Of a stretch of DNA of 64,000 bases, positions 21,803 through 33,600 are shown in pieces. This DNA is from Pisolithus tinctorius (lineage: Eukaryota; Basidiomycota; Agaricomycetes; Boletales; Pisolithaceae): NCBI GenBank assembly GCA_024663395.1, contig JANFAH010000048.1, positions 186,001-250,000 on the forward strand, in the 5' to 3' direction. Below the pieces are notes generated by a model. The model ran no database searches. It was given only the letters and a program-made list of their open reading frames with translations, and was not told the origin of the DNA. How positions within the stretch are numbered: the stretch's first letter is position 1; every line of letters begins with the position of its first letter. Both the position numbers and the translations under genes were made by a program.

Positions 21803-22756
21803 TCAGTCTGACTGGAGACTCTCGAGCTCCAGGTCTGCCACATCCAAGTGCAGCTCCTCGCTGGACTTGGAAACTGGGGTGGTTGGGCACAGGACAAACT
21901 CAAACTCACCCAGCAGGTCGCCCAGCCAGCTGTTGAACCAGTGCTGGGTCTCTCTTCTGGCCCACATCTCTGCCATTTGCTGATCCATGGCTGCTGCGAT
22001 CAGCTTGAACCCCTTGACTACCACTGCCACCAAGGGATCAGAGGGGGGGACAGTGGGCACGACCACTCCCAAGGGACTGGCTTCCGACTCACCAGGGATT
22101 GCAGACCCAACTCGGGTGACCTTCCTCTTTTCCCTGGCCCTCAGCAACATGACATCCTCTGGCACTCTCTTCTTCCCAGCCTTTGCCCCGGCCTCTTCAG
22201 CCTCGGGCTCCACCCCCTCAGGCAACTCACACCTGACCTTCATTTCAGTGCACCGGTTGCACATCCTCTTCTTGCACTTACTTTGCTGTGCATGGCCAAA
22301 AGTGCATGACACTCAACCCTTCTTGCACTGTCAGCATGACCTGGTACTCGCAACCCTGGCAGCCTTCTCCCGCTCCTTGCCTTTCAGCTCTCCTGTCTTC
22401 TGTTGTGCCTGGGTCTCCTGTTCCCAGTGCTCAGCTTCCAACCACTCCTGCTCTTTCCTCTTGGCCTCCAGATGCTCCTGTTCTCGCCTTTCAGCCTCTA
22501 ACTGCTCCTGCTCCTGCCTTTCGGCTTCCACCCGCTCCCTCTTGCACCACTCTGCCTCTAATCACTCCCTCTTGAGCCTCTCTGCCTCCAGCTGGGCAGC
22601 CTCTTCCCTCAATGCCTTGTGCTGCTTGCACTTGGCCATCTTGGCCCAGATGGCAGCCTCCTCATCATCACTGGTGATCTGGAGTTCGGGCGTGGAAGCT
22701 TTCTGGAAGCCAGATGAGTTGGTGGGTACATGTGGGGAAGCTTGACAGGTAGACAT
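21803..22756 (-). pseudogene. Antisense accessory gene of family D (Cys-cluster/coiled-coil protein, interrupted)
   Basis: It starts 142 bp from the 3' LTR and reads against pol. MSTCQASPH and PELQITSDDEEAAIWAKMAK begin the protein, then comes a long E/R/Q coiled coil built of EAERxEQ-like heptads (about 22590-22340). Next is a Cys cluster (VSCTFGHAQQSKCKKRMC then NRCTEMKVRCELPEG), a basic patch (REKRKVTRV), a helical segment and a C-terminus rich in acidic residues. Stops interrupt the coiled coil and the Cys cluster (near 22315-22330), so the copy looks dead. The RMCNRCTEMKVRC motif parallels LACNRCNELKEHC in family C. Function unknown. Confidence 0.65.
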
Positions 22757-22898
22757 GATGAAGGAGTCAGGAGAAAACAAGTCTTCACAAAGATGCACCT
22801 TTTTAACCCCAGGGAACACATGTTCTGTTGGCATGGCAACTGCCAACCTCATGCACCTTAGGGTGGGTCTCAAGGGCTCAGCCCTAAGGGGGGGATAC

Positions 22899-24965
22899 TG
22901 TCATATACCAAGAAACCCATGGCTCAGTCTTAGGTTCAGAATGCCAGGTCAATGCTGAATGCCAAAGCAAACCCTGTTCCTTACTATACCTTTCTAGTTA
23001 GCTTTTGTACTGCCCTTGCTTATGCCGAGGCAGTGTCTGTCTTCGGCTTTCCAATCCCTGCCTCCTTGTCTAACTTTTAGTTAGTCCCTTGCATAGCTAT
23101 TTAGTCCCTCACTGGTAACCTTGGCCTTCAGGTTGCTGGTCTTCAGTATATATACACTATGTACATTGTACTTAGCTCCCCAGTCTGAATGTCAACCTAC
23201 AGTGGGTCAAAAAAGTGTCCCAATGTTGGGTGATTTTGGAAAGAGTTGAGATTTATGAGAGAGCCAATAGGAATTAGTTCAAACTCCTGCAGGACCAAAA
23301 TTAGTACTAACTGTTGCCTTGACAACAAGGGCTTTCTTATGTAATTTGGTTGACATGGCACCAAGATATAACCATTTTAAAATGACATGTCATTGGGACA
23401 CTTTTTTGAGCATGATCTTGTCAGTCATTATTTAGTAAATAACATAAAGATTTGACAACTTCTGAGGGATTTTGTGCTTCAACCCTGACTGATTATGTAA
23501 TGTACATAATCCTGAGCCATAAAAATGGCTTGGGTCCCACTCAGCTAACCCTACTTGACCATGAAATGCATTTTTGCCTCTGCTAGAGCAAATATCCACC
23601 TTCTTTCTGAATCTGGCCTTTCTGCTCATCAAATCTCCTCCACAACTGGTCAGGGGAGCTCTACTGTTGCCAGGGTCATCAAAGAGTTCCAGCTAGATTA
23701 AGGAAATCCTCAAACTAGGACATCCTTACCAACCTTCTTCTCCTGGCAGAGGAGAATAGTCTCTAGTATGACCTCTGGAACAGCTGAAAATGCTGTCCAG
23801 GCTACCCATATAATGTGTGTGTCCCTTTCCTCTCCTGTCACTTCCCAAACTGTTTGCAGTGTGCTCAATTCTGCATCCTTGAAGGCTGTAGTCAAGCAGG
23901 AGAATTATCCTGCAAACACTTCCCTACCATTTTCCACACAAATTTCCTTCCATCTGGTCCAATACTATTGATCTTGGGCTCAACTGACCAGATGACCCCA
24001 GTGCAGTCATCCACAGTCCAATTTTGGTGCTTAAGAGCAAAGGCAAGTCACTATTGTGTATGCTTGCAAGACAAGAGTGGCATCTCCTGCTTGACAATCA
24101 CCTTCAGGGATGCAGAATTGAGCACACTGCAAACAGTTTGGGAAGTGACAGGAGAGGAAAGGGACACACACATTATATGGGTAGCCTGGACAGCATTTTC
24201 AGCTGTTCCAGAGGTCATACTAGAGACTATTCTCCTCTGCCAGGAGAAGAAGGTTGGTAAGGATGTCCTAGTTTGAGGATTTCCTTAATCTAGCTGGAAC
24301 TCTTTGATGACCCTGGCAACAGTAGAGCTCCCCTGACCAGTTGTGGAGGAGATTTGATGAGCAGAAAGGCCAGATTCAGAAAGAAGGTGGATATTTGCTC
24401 TAGCAGAGGCAAAAATGCATTTCATGGTCAAGTAGGGTTAGCTGAGTGGGACCCAAGCCATTTTTATGGCTCAGGATTATGTACATTACATAATCAGTCA
24501 GGGTTGAAGCACAAAATCCCTCAGAAGTTGTCAAATCTTTATGTTATTTACTAAATAATGACTGACAAGATCATGCTCAAAAAAGTGTCCCAATGACATG
24601 TCATTTTAAAATGGTTATATCTTGGTGCCATGTCAACCAAATTACATAAGAAAGCCCTTGTTGTCAAGGCAACAGTTAGTACTAATTTTGGTCCTGCAGG
24701 AGTTTGAACTAATTCCTATTGGCTCTCTCATAAATCTCAACTCTTTCCAAAATCACCCAACATTGGGACACTTTTTTGACCCACTGTAGTTCACCCCAAG
24801 TCCCCAGCTTAAGCCTGAGTCAACTCTCGGCTTTTGCTCCTGGCCCCCTTCAGCTCTCTCTGACTTCAACCCAGCTTGCACAAGGGTCTAGTGCACAAGC
24901 TAAGACCAAGGGTTGTTGCACCTGGTGCTTGGCCTTTGACCCCTGACCTAGTCACGAACTTAACA
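22899..24965 (+). repeat. 3' LTR of family D, carrying a mariner insertion
   Basis: It starts TGTCATATACC after the purine tract AAGGGGGGGATAC and ends AACTTAACA. Without the mariner it is about 478 bp. A TATA-like GTATATATACAC (about 23147) and CCCCAGTCTGAATG (about 23177) match the promoter/start layout of families A and C. Confidence 0.85.
23200..24786. mobile_element. Palindromic Tc1/mariner-type element in the family D LTR
   Basis: The 1587-bp element is flanked by TA on both sides (23198-23199 and 24787-24788). The ends are inverted (CAGTGGGTCAAAAAAGTG...). The two arms of about 700 bp are near-perfect inverted copies; for example, the same 66-residue translation appears at 23632-23432 (minus) and 24354-24554 (plus). 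Each arm, read from its end inwards, encodes the N-terminal HTH part of a Tc1-like transposase (SGTAENAVQATHI, LKAVVK). The central 23903-24080 spacer continues the transposase of the right arm on the minus strand (HQNWTVDDCTGVIWSVEPK), with Val at the first catalytic Asp. The rest of the DDE domain is absent. It is non-autonomous and could fold into a long hairpin. Confidence 0.9.
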
Positions 24966-27900
24966 CCTATGGGCTACACAAACATGGTCCAAGTGTTTCA
25001 TGGAGATGTAGCCTGGATTTTGCATGATGAGATCCCAGAGGTCATGTCACCCTTCATTGATGATTGCCCAATCAAAGGTCCTAAGTCATGCTACCAATGT
25101 AAAGATGGATCATACGAGACAATTCCATCAAACCCAGGAATAAGGAGGTTCATTTGGGAACATCTCTGTTGGGTCAATTGAGTCCTACAAAGACTAGGAC
25201 ATGCAGGTGCTACAGTCTCTGCAAGCAAAATGGTCATTGCAGCACCATTGATTGTGGTCATAGGCCACAAGGTATCCTACAAAGGCAGGGTCCCAGATGA
25301 GTCCAAGGTCCAGAAGATTCAGGACTGGCCTTATTGTACTAACATCTCTGAGGTTAGGGGGTTCCTGGGTATGATAGGATATTGTTGCATATTCATCAAG
25401 GACTTTGCCAAACATGTGCAGCTGCTCATCGACCTAACATGCAAAGATGCTCCTTTCAAGTTTGGCAAGCAACAATGGGATACAATGGACTACCTTAAAA
25501 ATGCAATCATGACATCCCCCACCTTGTGTCCAATTAACTACAGTGTAGACTGCAAAGTGATCCTTGCAGTCAACACCTCGAACATCGCAGTAGGGTATAT
25601 CCTCATGCAGGAAGGAGAGGACAGGGTTAGATACCCAGCCAGGTTTGGATCAGTCTTGTTGATCGAGCACAAGCGCAGGTGCAGCCAGGCGAAACTTGAA
25701 CTCTTCGGCTTGTTCAGGGCACTACACAATGTACAGATGCACATTTTTGGGGTCAAGTGGTTGGTGGTTGAGGTTGATGCTCACTATATCAAAGGAATGA
25801 TTAATAACCCTGACCTGCAACCCAATGCAATGATTAATAGATGGATTGTGGGAATACTCTTGTTCAATTTCAAGCTAGTCCACATCCCTGCTGCTAGGCA
25901 TGCTGCACCTGATGGTCTCTCAAGGAGGCCCCAAGCTGAAGAAGATCCAGCAGAGGAAGGGGAGGGGTATGAGGACTGGGTGGATGAGTGTGGAGCTTTT
26001 GCAATCAAAGTACTGAATCCCCAAGAGCCACAGAAACTGGAGTCTCAGCCACACAGAGAACCTGTCAGTACCTTCCTGTCGACACAACCCTCTACACACC
26101 CTATAATGATTCCCCACACAGAGAAGGCCATGCTAAGAGATGAGAAGCTCCACGACATCTGTAAACTCTTGGAAGACAGAAAGAGACCCAAAGGGATGAT
26201 GGAGAAGGACTTCGAGGCATTGGTCTCATCAGTGACTAAGTTCTTTGTGAGATGGAGGGAGTTGTGGAGGAAAGACCCCCAAGGAAGGCACAGGACTTGT
26301 GCTTCCACCAGAATGATGCTTTGAAATCATTCAACAAGCTCACAATGACCTAGGTCACAAAGGAATATACTCTATGCATGCAAAGGTTCTCACCAGGTTC
26401 TGGTGGCCAATGGTGGATCAGGATGTTCATTGGTATGTTCAAACCTGCCATGACTGCCAACTCTGCCAATAGGATCGGTTACACATCCCACCTGTTGTCG
26501 CAATCCCAGAACCCTTGTTCTATAAAGTGTATGTCAATACAATGGTTATGCCAAAGTCTGGAGGGTTTCACTACATTGTCCAAGCTCGATGCTCACTCAC
26601 CAGATACCCAGAGTGGGCCATGCTTTGTGTGGAAAATGGCAAAGCAACTGGAAAGTTCCTGTTCAAACAGATATTGTGCAGATGGGGGGCCCTGGGGGTC
26701 ATAGTAACAGACAATGGCAGACCCTTTGTACAAGTGCTAGACTGGCTCTCTGAGAAATACAGCATCTTCCACATTCACATCAGCCCTTACAATTCACAGA
26801 GTAATGGAATCGTCGAGCACTGGCACTATGATGTTCGTGAGGCACTGGTGAAGGCATGTAAAAGTGAGATAAGTAAGTGGTCAGAAGTAGCCCCATCCGT
26901 GTTTTGGGTCAAGAGGGTTACAGTGCAGAGGGTGACAGGGCATTCTCCTTATTACATGGCTCATGGGGTTGAACCTCAACTACCATTCAACATTACTGAG
27001 GCCACCTTCCTAGTTCCACTAGAAGAGGATGCATATACCACTATACTGACCTTGTCACACACTGAGTGTGACACCTACAGAAACACCCTGAGGACCTCAA
27101 ATGCATCAAGGGGCTTGTGTTGAAAGCTTGGTATGCCTCTGCCCTGTCAAGTCTGGGCCTACTCCGACCAACTCCGACACTAAACAAGGTCTAGAGGAGG
27201 GTCCAGAAGCAAGTCTGACACACAGGAACAGAACTCCGACTAGCGGAGTGTCAGTAGGAAAGAAGACCACCGAGACAAAGGTGGAGCAGAGTGAGGGCAT
27301 TGGGTTTAGCTCGTGTGCTACCCCCTTGCACGATCTCAGCCCTCGTATTTCAGAGGGAGAGTACAGATGGAGAGTCGGAGATAACTCCGACAGGCAGAAG
27401 ATGGAATCAGAGGGAGTAGGAACTAAGTTGATATTCATACTGAAGAACAGTGGAGTACAGTACATGCTTTTATACTGCTACGGAGGTACAGTAATTGGAA
27501 TCGGAACTGACATATGGAGACTCATAAATTTTCAAGTAAAATTTCCTGGACAATGAATGAAGGGTAGACGGAGGACATACAAACAGGTAACACAGAACAT
27601 CCAGAAAAGGAAACAGTCCAGGTGCTGGATCATGTGGTGAGCGTGCTGCGGAGTACCTGACTGCAAAGGTACTCACATGACCCCTCAGAGAATGGACTGC
27701 TCGGTCCAGTAGGAGAGCAACACAAGTCTGACAGCAGTCGGAGCAGAGATGGCTCACAACCAACAGAAGTTGGGCAGAGTTGGTATGGAGTGGGCAGATG
27801 ACCGGCAGAAAAGGTTGCAGAGTGAACAAAGACTTGTGACGAATGCATGGTTATGACATGCCCACAACTTCGAGAGTCAATTCTGGCATACCATCCACAA

Positions 27901-28231
27901 TTGCATCTTCGACCCTGGGTCCCTGGTCCTGGTAAGGAACTCGTGTGTCAAGAAGGAACTCAACAGGAAAACAAAACTGCAGTACCTGGGACCCATGGTA
28001 GTCATTCGATGGACTAGAGGAGGATCCTACATCCTGGGGGAACTCGACAGGGCCATATCATGTACTAGGTATGCAGCCTTCCAGCTGATTCCCTACCTGC
28101 TTAGGGAGGGCGCACAACTGGACATCACATGGATCACAGGCCTGGATGAAGAAGCAATCAATGAGATCGAGGAGCTGTTGTCACACTCACCTGATGAGCT
28201 GAGAACTGGTGACTTTGACACCAAGGGCTAA
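24966..28231 (+). pseudogene. Pol of family E: RT end, RNase H, integrase, C-terminus (interrupted)
   Basis: RT resumes with VFHGDVAWILHDEIP and FIDDCPIKGP (YIDD-type active site altered to FIDD). It continues in a long frame (25230-26324) with RT thumb and RNase H (KLELFGLFRALH, VVEVDAHYIKGM, HAAPDGLSRRP). Integrase follows (26340-27122) with HHCC and core remnants, VTDNGRPF and NSQSNGIVEHW. The solo A LTR (27145-27858) interrupts the 3' part; after it the conserved tail KTKLQYLGPMVVIRWTRGGS is read at 27970-28231. Stops at 25181, 26323 and 26470 inactivate it. Confidence 0.85.
27145..27858 (-). mobile_element. Solo LTR, Ty3 family A, with TGCCC target duplication
   Basis: 714 bp, TGTCAAGTCTGG...GGTTATGACA, flanked on both sides by TGCCC (27140-27144 and 27859-27863). 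It splits the end of family E pol: coding for the E tail stops before it and resumes right after it. Confidence 0.94.
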
Positions 28232-28539
28232 CCTCGAGCCATTGTTGTTCCTATATATATATATGACATTTGCTCACTCACCTCTGACAGACACTTTCAA
28301 GAAACATATGTTCTTCCTTACATGTTCTTTGCATCTTTTTTTATTATTTATTTTTTTACTTACATTTTCCCTCTGAGTATAGCGTATGCGACCAGGCATG
28401 CTGTGTCTTAATACTTAAAAACAAAAACAAAACCACAAACAAAAATCACAAACGATGACAAAAAGAAAACTAGAATAGAGAAGAAGGGTCTAGGGCACCA
28501 GAGGAGAGCAGGGGCCACAAGGTACTTTATGAAGTTATT

Positions 28540-28735
28540 TAATACTCCTTCCTCCCCAGAGCAATCTTGCAGAGCATTGCGATCTCTTCAGCATTGGAGA
28601 CAATTGCTTCCTGGAGAGTGGCAAGAGATCTCAGGTTACAGAGGTTAGATTCCTCAGTGGCCTTGAGATGATGAGAGATGTTGAAGGAGGAGGCCAGGGG
28701 GTGAGTGAGGTGAGGTAGGCAGTGGAGGGGGACTG
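28540..28735 (-). pseudogene. 3' part of the family E antisense gene
   Basis: This is the part of E between the end of its pol (28231) and the C insertion at 28736. On the minus strand it continues the Pro/Ser-rich reading that ends at 36386 on the far side of C. The remaining 28232-28540 holds a short TATA run and A/T-rich sequence with no recognisable gene. Confidence 0.45.
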
Positions 28736-29310
28736 TGTTAAGTCTGGGTCTTCACTGGTCCAAGGCCGGTCTGGAGTCCAGTCAGGGGTTAGAGGGTAAT
28801 ATGAGATATCAAGGGGTTTTGGACTATTGGACTTAGCGACTGAGGGCGCAGCGCTATTCCCTTGCGTGGGCCGTAGTCCAGTCAAGAGACAGAAGACAGA
28901 GGACGAGAGAGAGACCGGGTTAAGACGAGAACTAGTTTGATTTCAGACTGAGGCTAAACAGAATATCCTATGGCTTAAATACTAGAAGTAACCTAAGTGT
29001 AACGTAGCACCAGAGACCGGTCTGCACCGGTACAGCGATGATTGGTAAGTAGTGTTACAAAGAATCTTATCAAGCAAGGACTATGAACAAGGGATTACCG
29101 GGAACCGGGGCAGGGCATGTGGCTGGGCCGGGTGTTACATCGGCCCAGTACCAACTGAGGGAACAACTCGACTGGGCACTGCCTTGCAGTGCCTCACGAG
29201 CTAACACATTTCTGGGTCAAAGGGTTAAGGCCGGGACCAGGGCAAGGGTTGGACAGGACTGGTCGAGACCAGGGTAGAGCCAGTCTGGGGTGGTCTGGGC
29301 ATGGTCAACA
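28736..29310 (-). repeat. 3' LTR of family C element
   Basis: 575 bp on the left side of the element (element sense is minus). Relative to the right LTR, TCATGACA at the inner end reads TCAACA, a 2-bp loss. Otherwise the differences are mostly transitions at CpG sites. Confidence 0.95.
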
Positions 29311-29335
29311 GTATCCCCCTCTTGGAGCCAAGCCC
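29311..29335 (-). promoter_or_regulatory. Polypurine tract of family C
   Basis: On the minus strand CCAAGAGGGGGATAC directly precedes the 3' LTR. The same tract precedes the decayed C LTR at 43045, and related ones precede the A and D 3' LTRs. Confidence 0.75.
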
Positions 29336-29441
29336 ATGAGGCTCCAATGAGGACAATGCTGAGATTGAAAGCTTTGTGTCTGACCTTGAAAACTGGGGGA
29401 CTTAAGACCTGTCCACTTCAGGTTTGTTTCCTCACTTCGAC

Positions 29442-30473
29442 ATGTCTATTCGCCAGTCCAGAACGCCATACGATCAAGAACTCCTGCCCAACCTGACCCG
29501 GGCAATGAGCAAAGAGCTGCAGGTGGGCAGCGACGATGATGACAAGGCCATCCGGGGAAAGCTGGCCAAGCACAAGAGGCGCAAGGTGAAGGCGCAGGAG
29601 GAAGCCCGGTTGGAGGCTGAGAGGCAGGAGCAAGCCTGGCTTGAAGAGGAGAGGGCATGCGCAGAGAGTAGAGGCTGTGCGCAAGGCTGAAGAAGCCAGA
29701 AAGGCAGAGGAGAGCTGGCAGGTAGATGCCCTGGTGGGTAGTTCGGCCGGGACCGGTTCAAACGTCAAGGTGATGGACCCTCAGTGAGTACTGTGATGAT
29801 TACCACCGGTGTTGATAACTAACACTCCACCAGCTGCCTTTGCTATGCCTGGACCAACACGCCCTGTCTGTGCAGCACCGACAGTAAGAAGAGGCACCTG
29901 GCATGTAACCGGTGCAACGAGCTCAAGGAGCACTGCCGGTGGCCGGTTGAGGGTGAGACCAGTCCGGGTGCCGGTTCAGCAGGGGACAAAGGAAAGAGAA
30001 AGGCAGATGTGACGTCCCCACATGCCAGTGAGAAGAAGAAGAGGTTGCGGCGCCCATCTGCTAAGGTGCTCGAGGGTGCTGGTGACGAGGAGGATGACAT
30101 GGAGGAGGGGCCTTCGACAAAGAAGACCGGTGCTGAGGCCAGGGCCGGTCCTGTCACTGGCGATCAGATGGAGCGCCTGATCAAGGCGGTGGGGCGCGTG
30201 GCTGACAACGTGGTCAGCCTAATGGCAGCCCAAAGGGAGGTCTCGAGGAACTTTTACCAGTTCACCCAGTCCTACGAGACCTACGTCAAAGAACACTTCG
30301 AGTTCTTGGCACCAGACGTGCCTTCAGACCGGGACACCACCGATGAGGAGGGCAGGGATGTCGAGGGGCTTGACAATGAGTTGGAGGGGCTGAGGGAGGA
30401 AGAGGAGGAAAGCCGGTCCCGGCCTGAGTCAGGTGACCAGGCCAGTGCCAGTTCTGCTGGGTCCCAGGTCTGA
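29442..30473 (+). CDS. Antisense accessory gene of family C (Cys-cluster/coiled-coil protein)
   Basis: The best preserved copy of the accessory gene. It starts at ATG 29442, 131 bp from the 3' LTR, and runs toward the end of pol, stopping 184 bp before the pol stop. The protein begins MSIRQSRTPYDQELLPNLTR, has ELQVGSDDDDKAIRGKLAK, then an E/R-rich coiled coil (EARLEAERQEQAWLEEERA). A frame slip near 29660 may mark a short intron or an indel. A GT-AG intron (29783-29833, branch-like CTAAC) leads into CLCYAWTNTPCLC and LACNRCNELKEHCRW, a Cys cluster. Basic patches (KGKRKA, KKKRLRRP), a helical segment (ERLIKAVGRVADNVV) and an acidic C-terminus follow. No known family could be assigned. A nucleic-acid binding role is only an inference from the Cys and Lys/Arg content. 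Confidence 0.7.
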
Positions 30474-30657
30474 GGTTGCGTGCATGTAGAGTACTGTTTT
30501 TTCTTGTACATGTATAGTTGCCAATGTCAATGCCCGGTTCCGGTTCTAAGGTGTGAAAGAAAGGACAAATAAAAGAAAAGTAAGAGGGATCAAGACATAG
30601 TAACTACGAGATAGGAGAAACAGATAAGGGAAAAGAAAACTTGAGACCGGTTCTATG

Positions 30658-33600
30658 TTACTTCTTGAAAGGACCAGGTTTGTCTGGGTACCGGTCATGA
30701 TACTCTTGGATGAGTTCTGAAGTGTTGTCCAGCTCTGTTGCTAGTACCCAGGTAGTTTCCTCATCAGTTCCCTCATAACCGGTCCACTGAACCAGGTACT
30801 GCAGCCAACACTTTCTGTGCCGGTTGAGCTTCAAATCGAGTATCTCTGCTACTTTGAATTCTAAGTCGCTGTCGACATCTACTGGTGGGGGTGGAGGTTG
30901 AGACCAGTTGGGTATGGTGTTTGGGATGGCCGGTTCGAGTTGGGATACATGGAAGACCGGATGTACAGTGCGCATAGAGTCTGGTAAATGCAGGTTGAAT
31001 GAGTGAGAGCCAGCCTGGGCTATTATGGGATAGGGCCCAAGGTTCTTCTCGCTCAGTTTCTTGGAGGGCCGGGTTGACCAGAAGTACTTGGCTTTTACAT
31101 AGACATTGTCGCCCACCTTGAAGTCCAGGGCCAGCATACGCTTAGCATCTGCCAGTCCTTGGTAGTGTTGCTGGGCAAGAGCCATTTCTTCACATAGGTA
31201 CTGGTGCAGTGAATCTAAGTCAACTGTGTAATCACGAGCCTGGTTGGATGTGAGGTCGTGCTCAGGGAAGACCGAGATATTAGGGTGATAACCCTTATTG
31301 GCGAAGAAGGGTGATACCCCAGTCGTAGCGCTGGGTGCATTGTTGTAGGCAAACTCAGCTAGCAGTAGTAGTTTGGCCCAGTTGTCCTGCTGATAGTTGC
31401 AGTAGACCCAGAGATACTGTTCAAGGGTCTGGTTGGTGCGCTCTGTCTGACCATCCCCCTCTGGGTGATACCTGGAGGTGAAATGTAGACGCATGTCTAG
31501 AGCTTTACCTAGAGACCGGAAGAAGTGGGACACAAACTCTGATCCCCGGTCTGAGGTTATGTGAGCCAGTACACCGTGCTTAGAGAACACATGCATGAGG
31601 AAGAGTTTGGCGAGCTCAGGGGCTGTGATGGTGTGAGTAGGTATGAAGATGGCTTGCTTTGAGAGCTGGTCGACCACAACGAGGATTGCAGTAAAGCCAG
31701 TTGAAGCTGGGAGTTGTTCTATGAAATCCATCGAGATGGAATTCCATGGCTTCTCTGGCACTGGGAGTTGCTTGAGTAGGCCATAAGGCCAGTGGCGGGG
31801 TACCTTGGCCCAGGCACAGGTAGTACAAGACTGGACATAGTCCTTGACAAATGTCCTTAGGCTGGGCCAAGTGTATTCGTGCCAGATGAGCTCTAGAGTT
31901 CTGTTTTGGCTGAAGTGGCTGGACAAGGGATGGTCATGTTTAAACCTCAAGACACGAAGGCGAAGGTTGTTAGAGTCTGGTACATAGATTCTTCCATCTA
32001 GACGGAGGAAGCCGGTGTCATCAACTGACCACCAGGAATCTGATGTGTCTGAGAACTGGACTTGGGTGACCAGGTCTGAGGGTAGGGCTGAGAGAATATC
32101 ATTATGCAACTTCTCCACATCCATTAGTGCAACAGCATGTAGGACCGGGTATTCAAGGTAGGTGGCGCACAGGGAGGTGGCTAGCTGTTCCTGCGTGAAG
32201 ACTGGTCTGAGATTCTGTGGGTTGACCTGGGTGTAGTCGCTATCCCCCTCTTTGGGGTAGATGTCCCATCGTCTAGTTAGGGCGTCAGGCTTAGCACCGA
32301 GTTTACCGGGTCTGAACTGGATAACCATATTGAACTGGGACAAGAACTCAGACCAGCGCGCCTGGCACCGGGTTAAAACCTTTGAGGTGGAGAAGTACTC
32401 CAGGTTCTTGTGATCGGTGACAACGTCAACTGGTACTGCAGAGCCTTCTAAGTAATGCCGCCATGTCCGGAATGCTTTGAAGATTGCGAGTAACTCCTTA
32501 TCATGGGTGTCATAATTTAGCTCCAGGGCTGTCAGGGTATGAGAATAAAATGCGACTGGCCAGATTTGACCATCACCACCAGTGATGGACAGAATACTGG
32601 CTATGGCATAGTCAGAAGCATCAGTCTCGACGGTAATAGGAGCTTCCGGGGAAAAGTGAGTTAGGACTGGGGCAGTGGTGAAGGCCTGCTTGAGTTTGTT
32701 GAAAGACCAGCAGCACTCCTCAGAAAAGTTCCAGGGAGCACCTTTGCGTGTCAACCGGGTTAGAGGTACCACTATGTCCAAGTAGTTAAAAATGAACTGG
32801 CGATAGAAATTGGCAAAGCCCAGGAAGGACTGAATGTCCTTTACCTTCCGGGGCTCAGGCCAATCGCAGATAGCTTTGACTTTTTCTGAAGACATGGTAA
32901 GGCCGGCCGGGGACAAGTGGTAACCCAAGTATTCCACAGAGTCCAAGTGGAATTCGCACTTCTCTGGTTTGGCATACAGGCCATGCAACTGGAGCCAGTG
33001 AAGAACCTCCCAGACGTGCTGCTTGTGTGATGACTCATCTCCAGAGTAGATTAAAATGTCGTCGAGGTAGACGACGACGCAGACATCTAGCATATCCGCA
33101 AAGATTGAATTGATGAACTGCTGGAAGGTGGCTGGGGCATTGGTAAGACCAAAAGGCATCACCAACCACTTGTAAGACCCATAGCGCATTCTGAAGGCAG
33201 TTTTCCACTCATCCCTGGGTGCAATCCGGACGAGGTGGTACGCATGCCTTAAGTCAATCTTAGTGTAGATTTTGGCGCAGCTAGGGGAGTCAAGTAGATC
33301 AGATATTAGTGGTAGGGGATACCAGTCTTTCTTGGTGAGTTTGTTAAGGCCCCGGAAGTCAACACATAACCGGAGTGAACCGTCCTTCTTCTTTACAAAG
33401 AGGACCGGTGCAGCATAGGGGGAAGAAGTGGGCCAGATGAAACCGGTAGTCAGGTTTTCGTCGATGAAGGCCTGGAGAGCTTGCAGCTCGACCGGGGATA
33501 GTGAGTAGATGGTTCCTACAGGTGGTGTAGTACCCTCTTCCAATTCAATCTTAAGGTTGTACTCTCGGTGTGGGGGGAGAGTAGAGGCCTTGGCTTTGCT

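Larger units (their letters stand above)
19490..24965 (+). mobile_element. Ty3 family D, 5'-truncated, nested in family E
   Basis: It begins abruptly inside the RT/RNase H region (ILTHFIPSAQLTVETNASDY) and runs through integrase, chromodomain, antisense accessory gene and purine tract to the 3' LTR (22899-24965). E sequence resumes at 24966 in the RT thumb region. The left junction is not an LTR end, so a deletion removed the D 5' half together with the middle of E pol. The 3' LTR contains the palindromic mariner. Confidence 0.85.

Noticed and set aside
28631..28885. Minus-strand frame across the left C LTR border
   Set aside because: It crosses the junction between E sequence and the inserted LTR, so it cannot be an original gene.
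29083..29277. Frame beginning MNKGLPGTGAGHVAGPG inside the C LTR, also at 36151-36345 and partly 17198-17422
   Set aside because: It recurs because the LTR recurs. Length and end differ between copies, and it overlaps promoter sequence.
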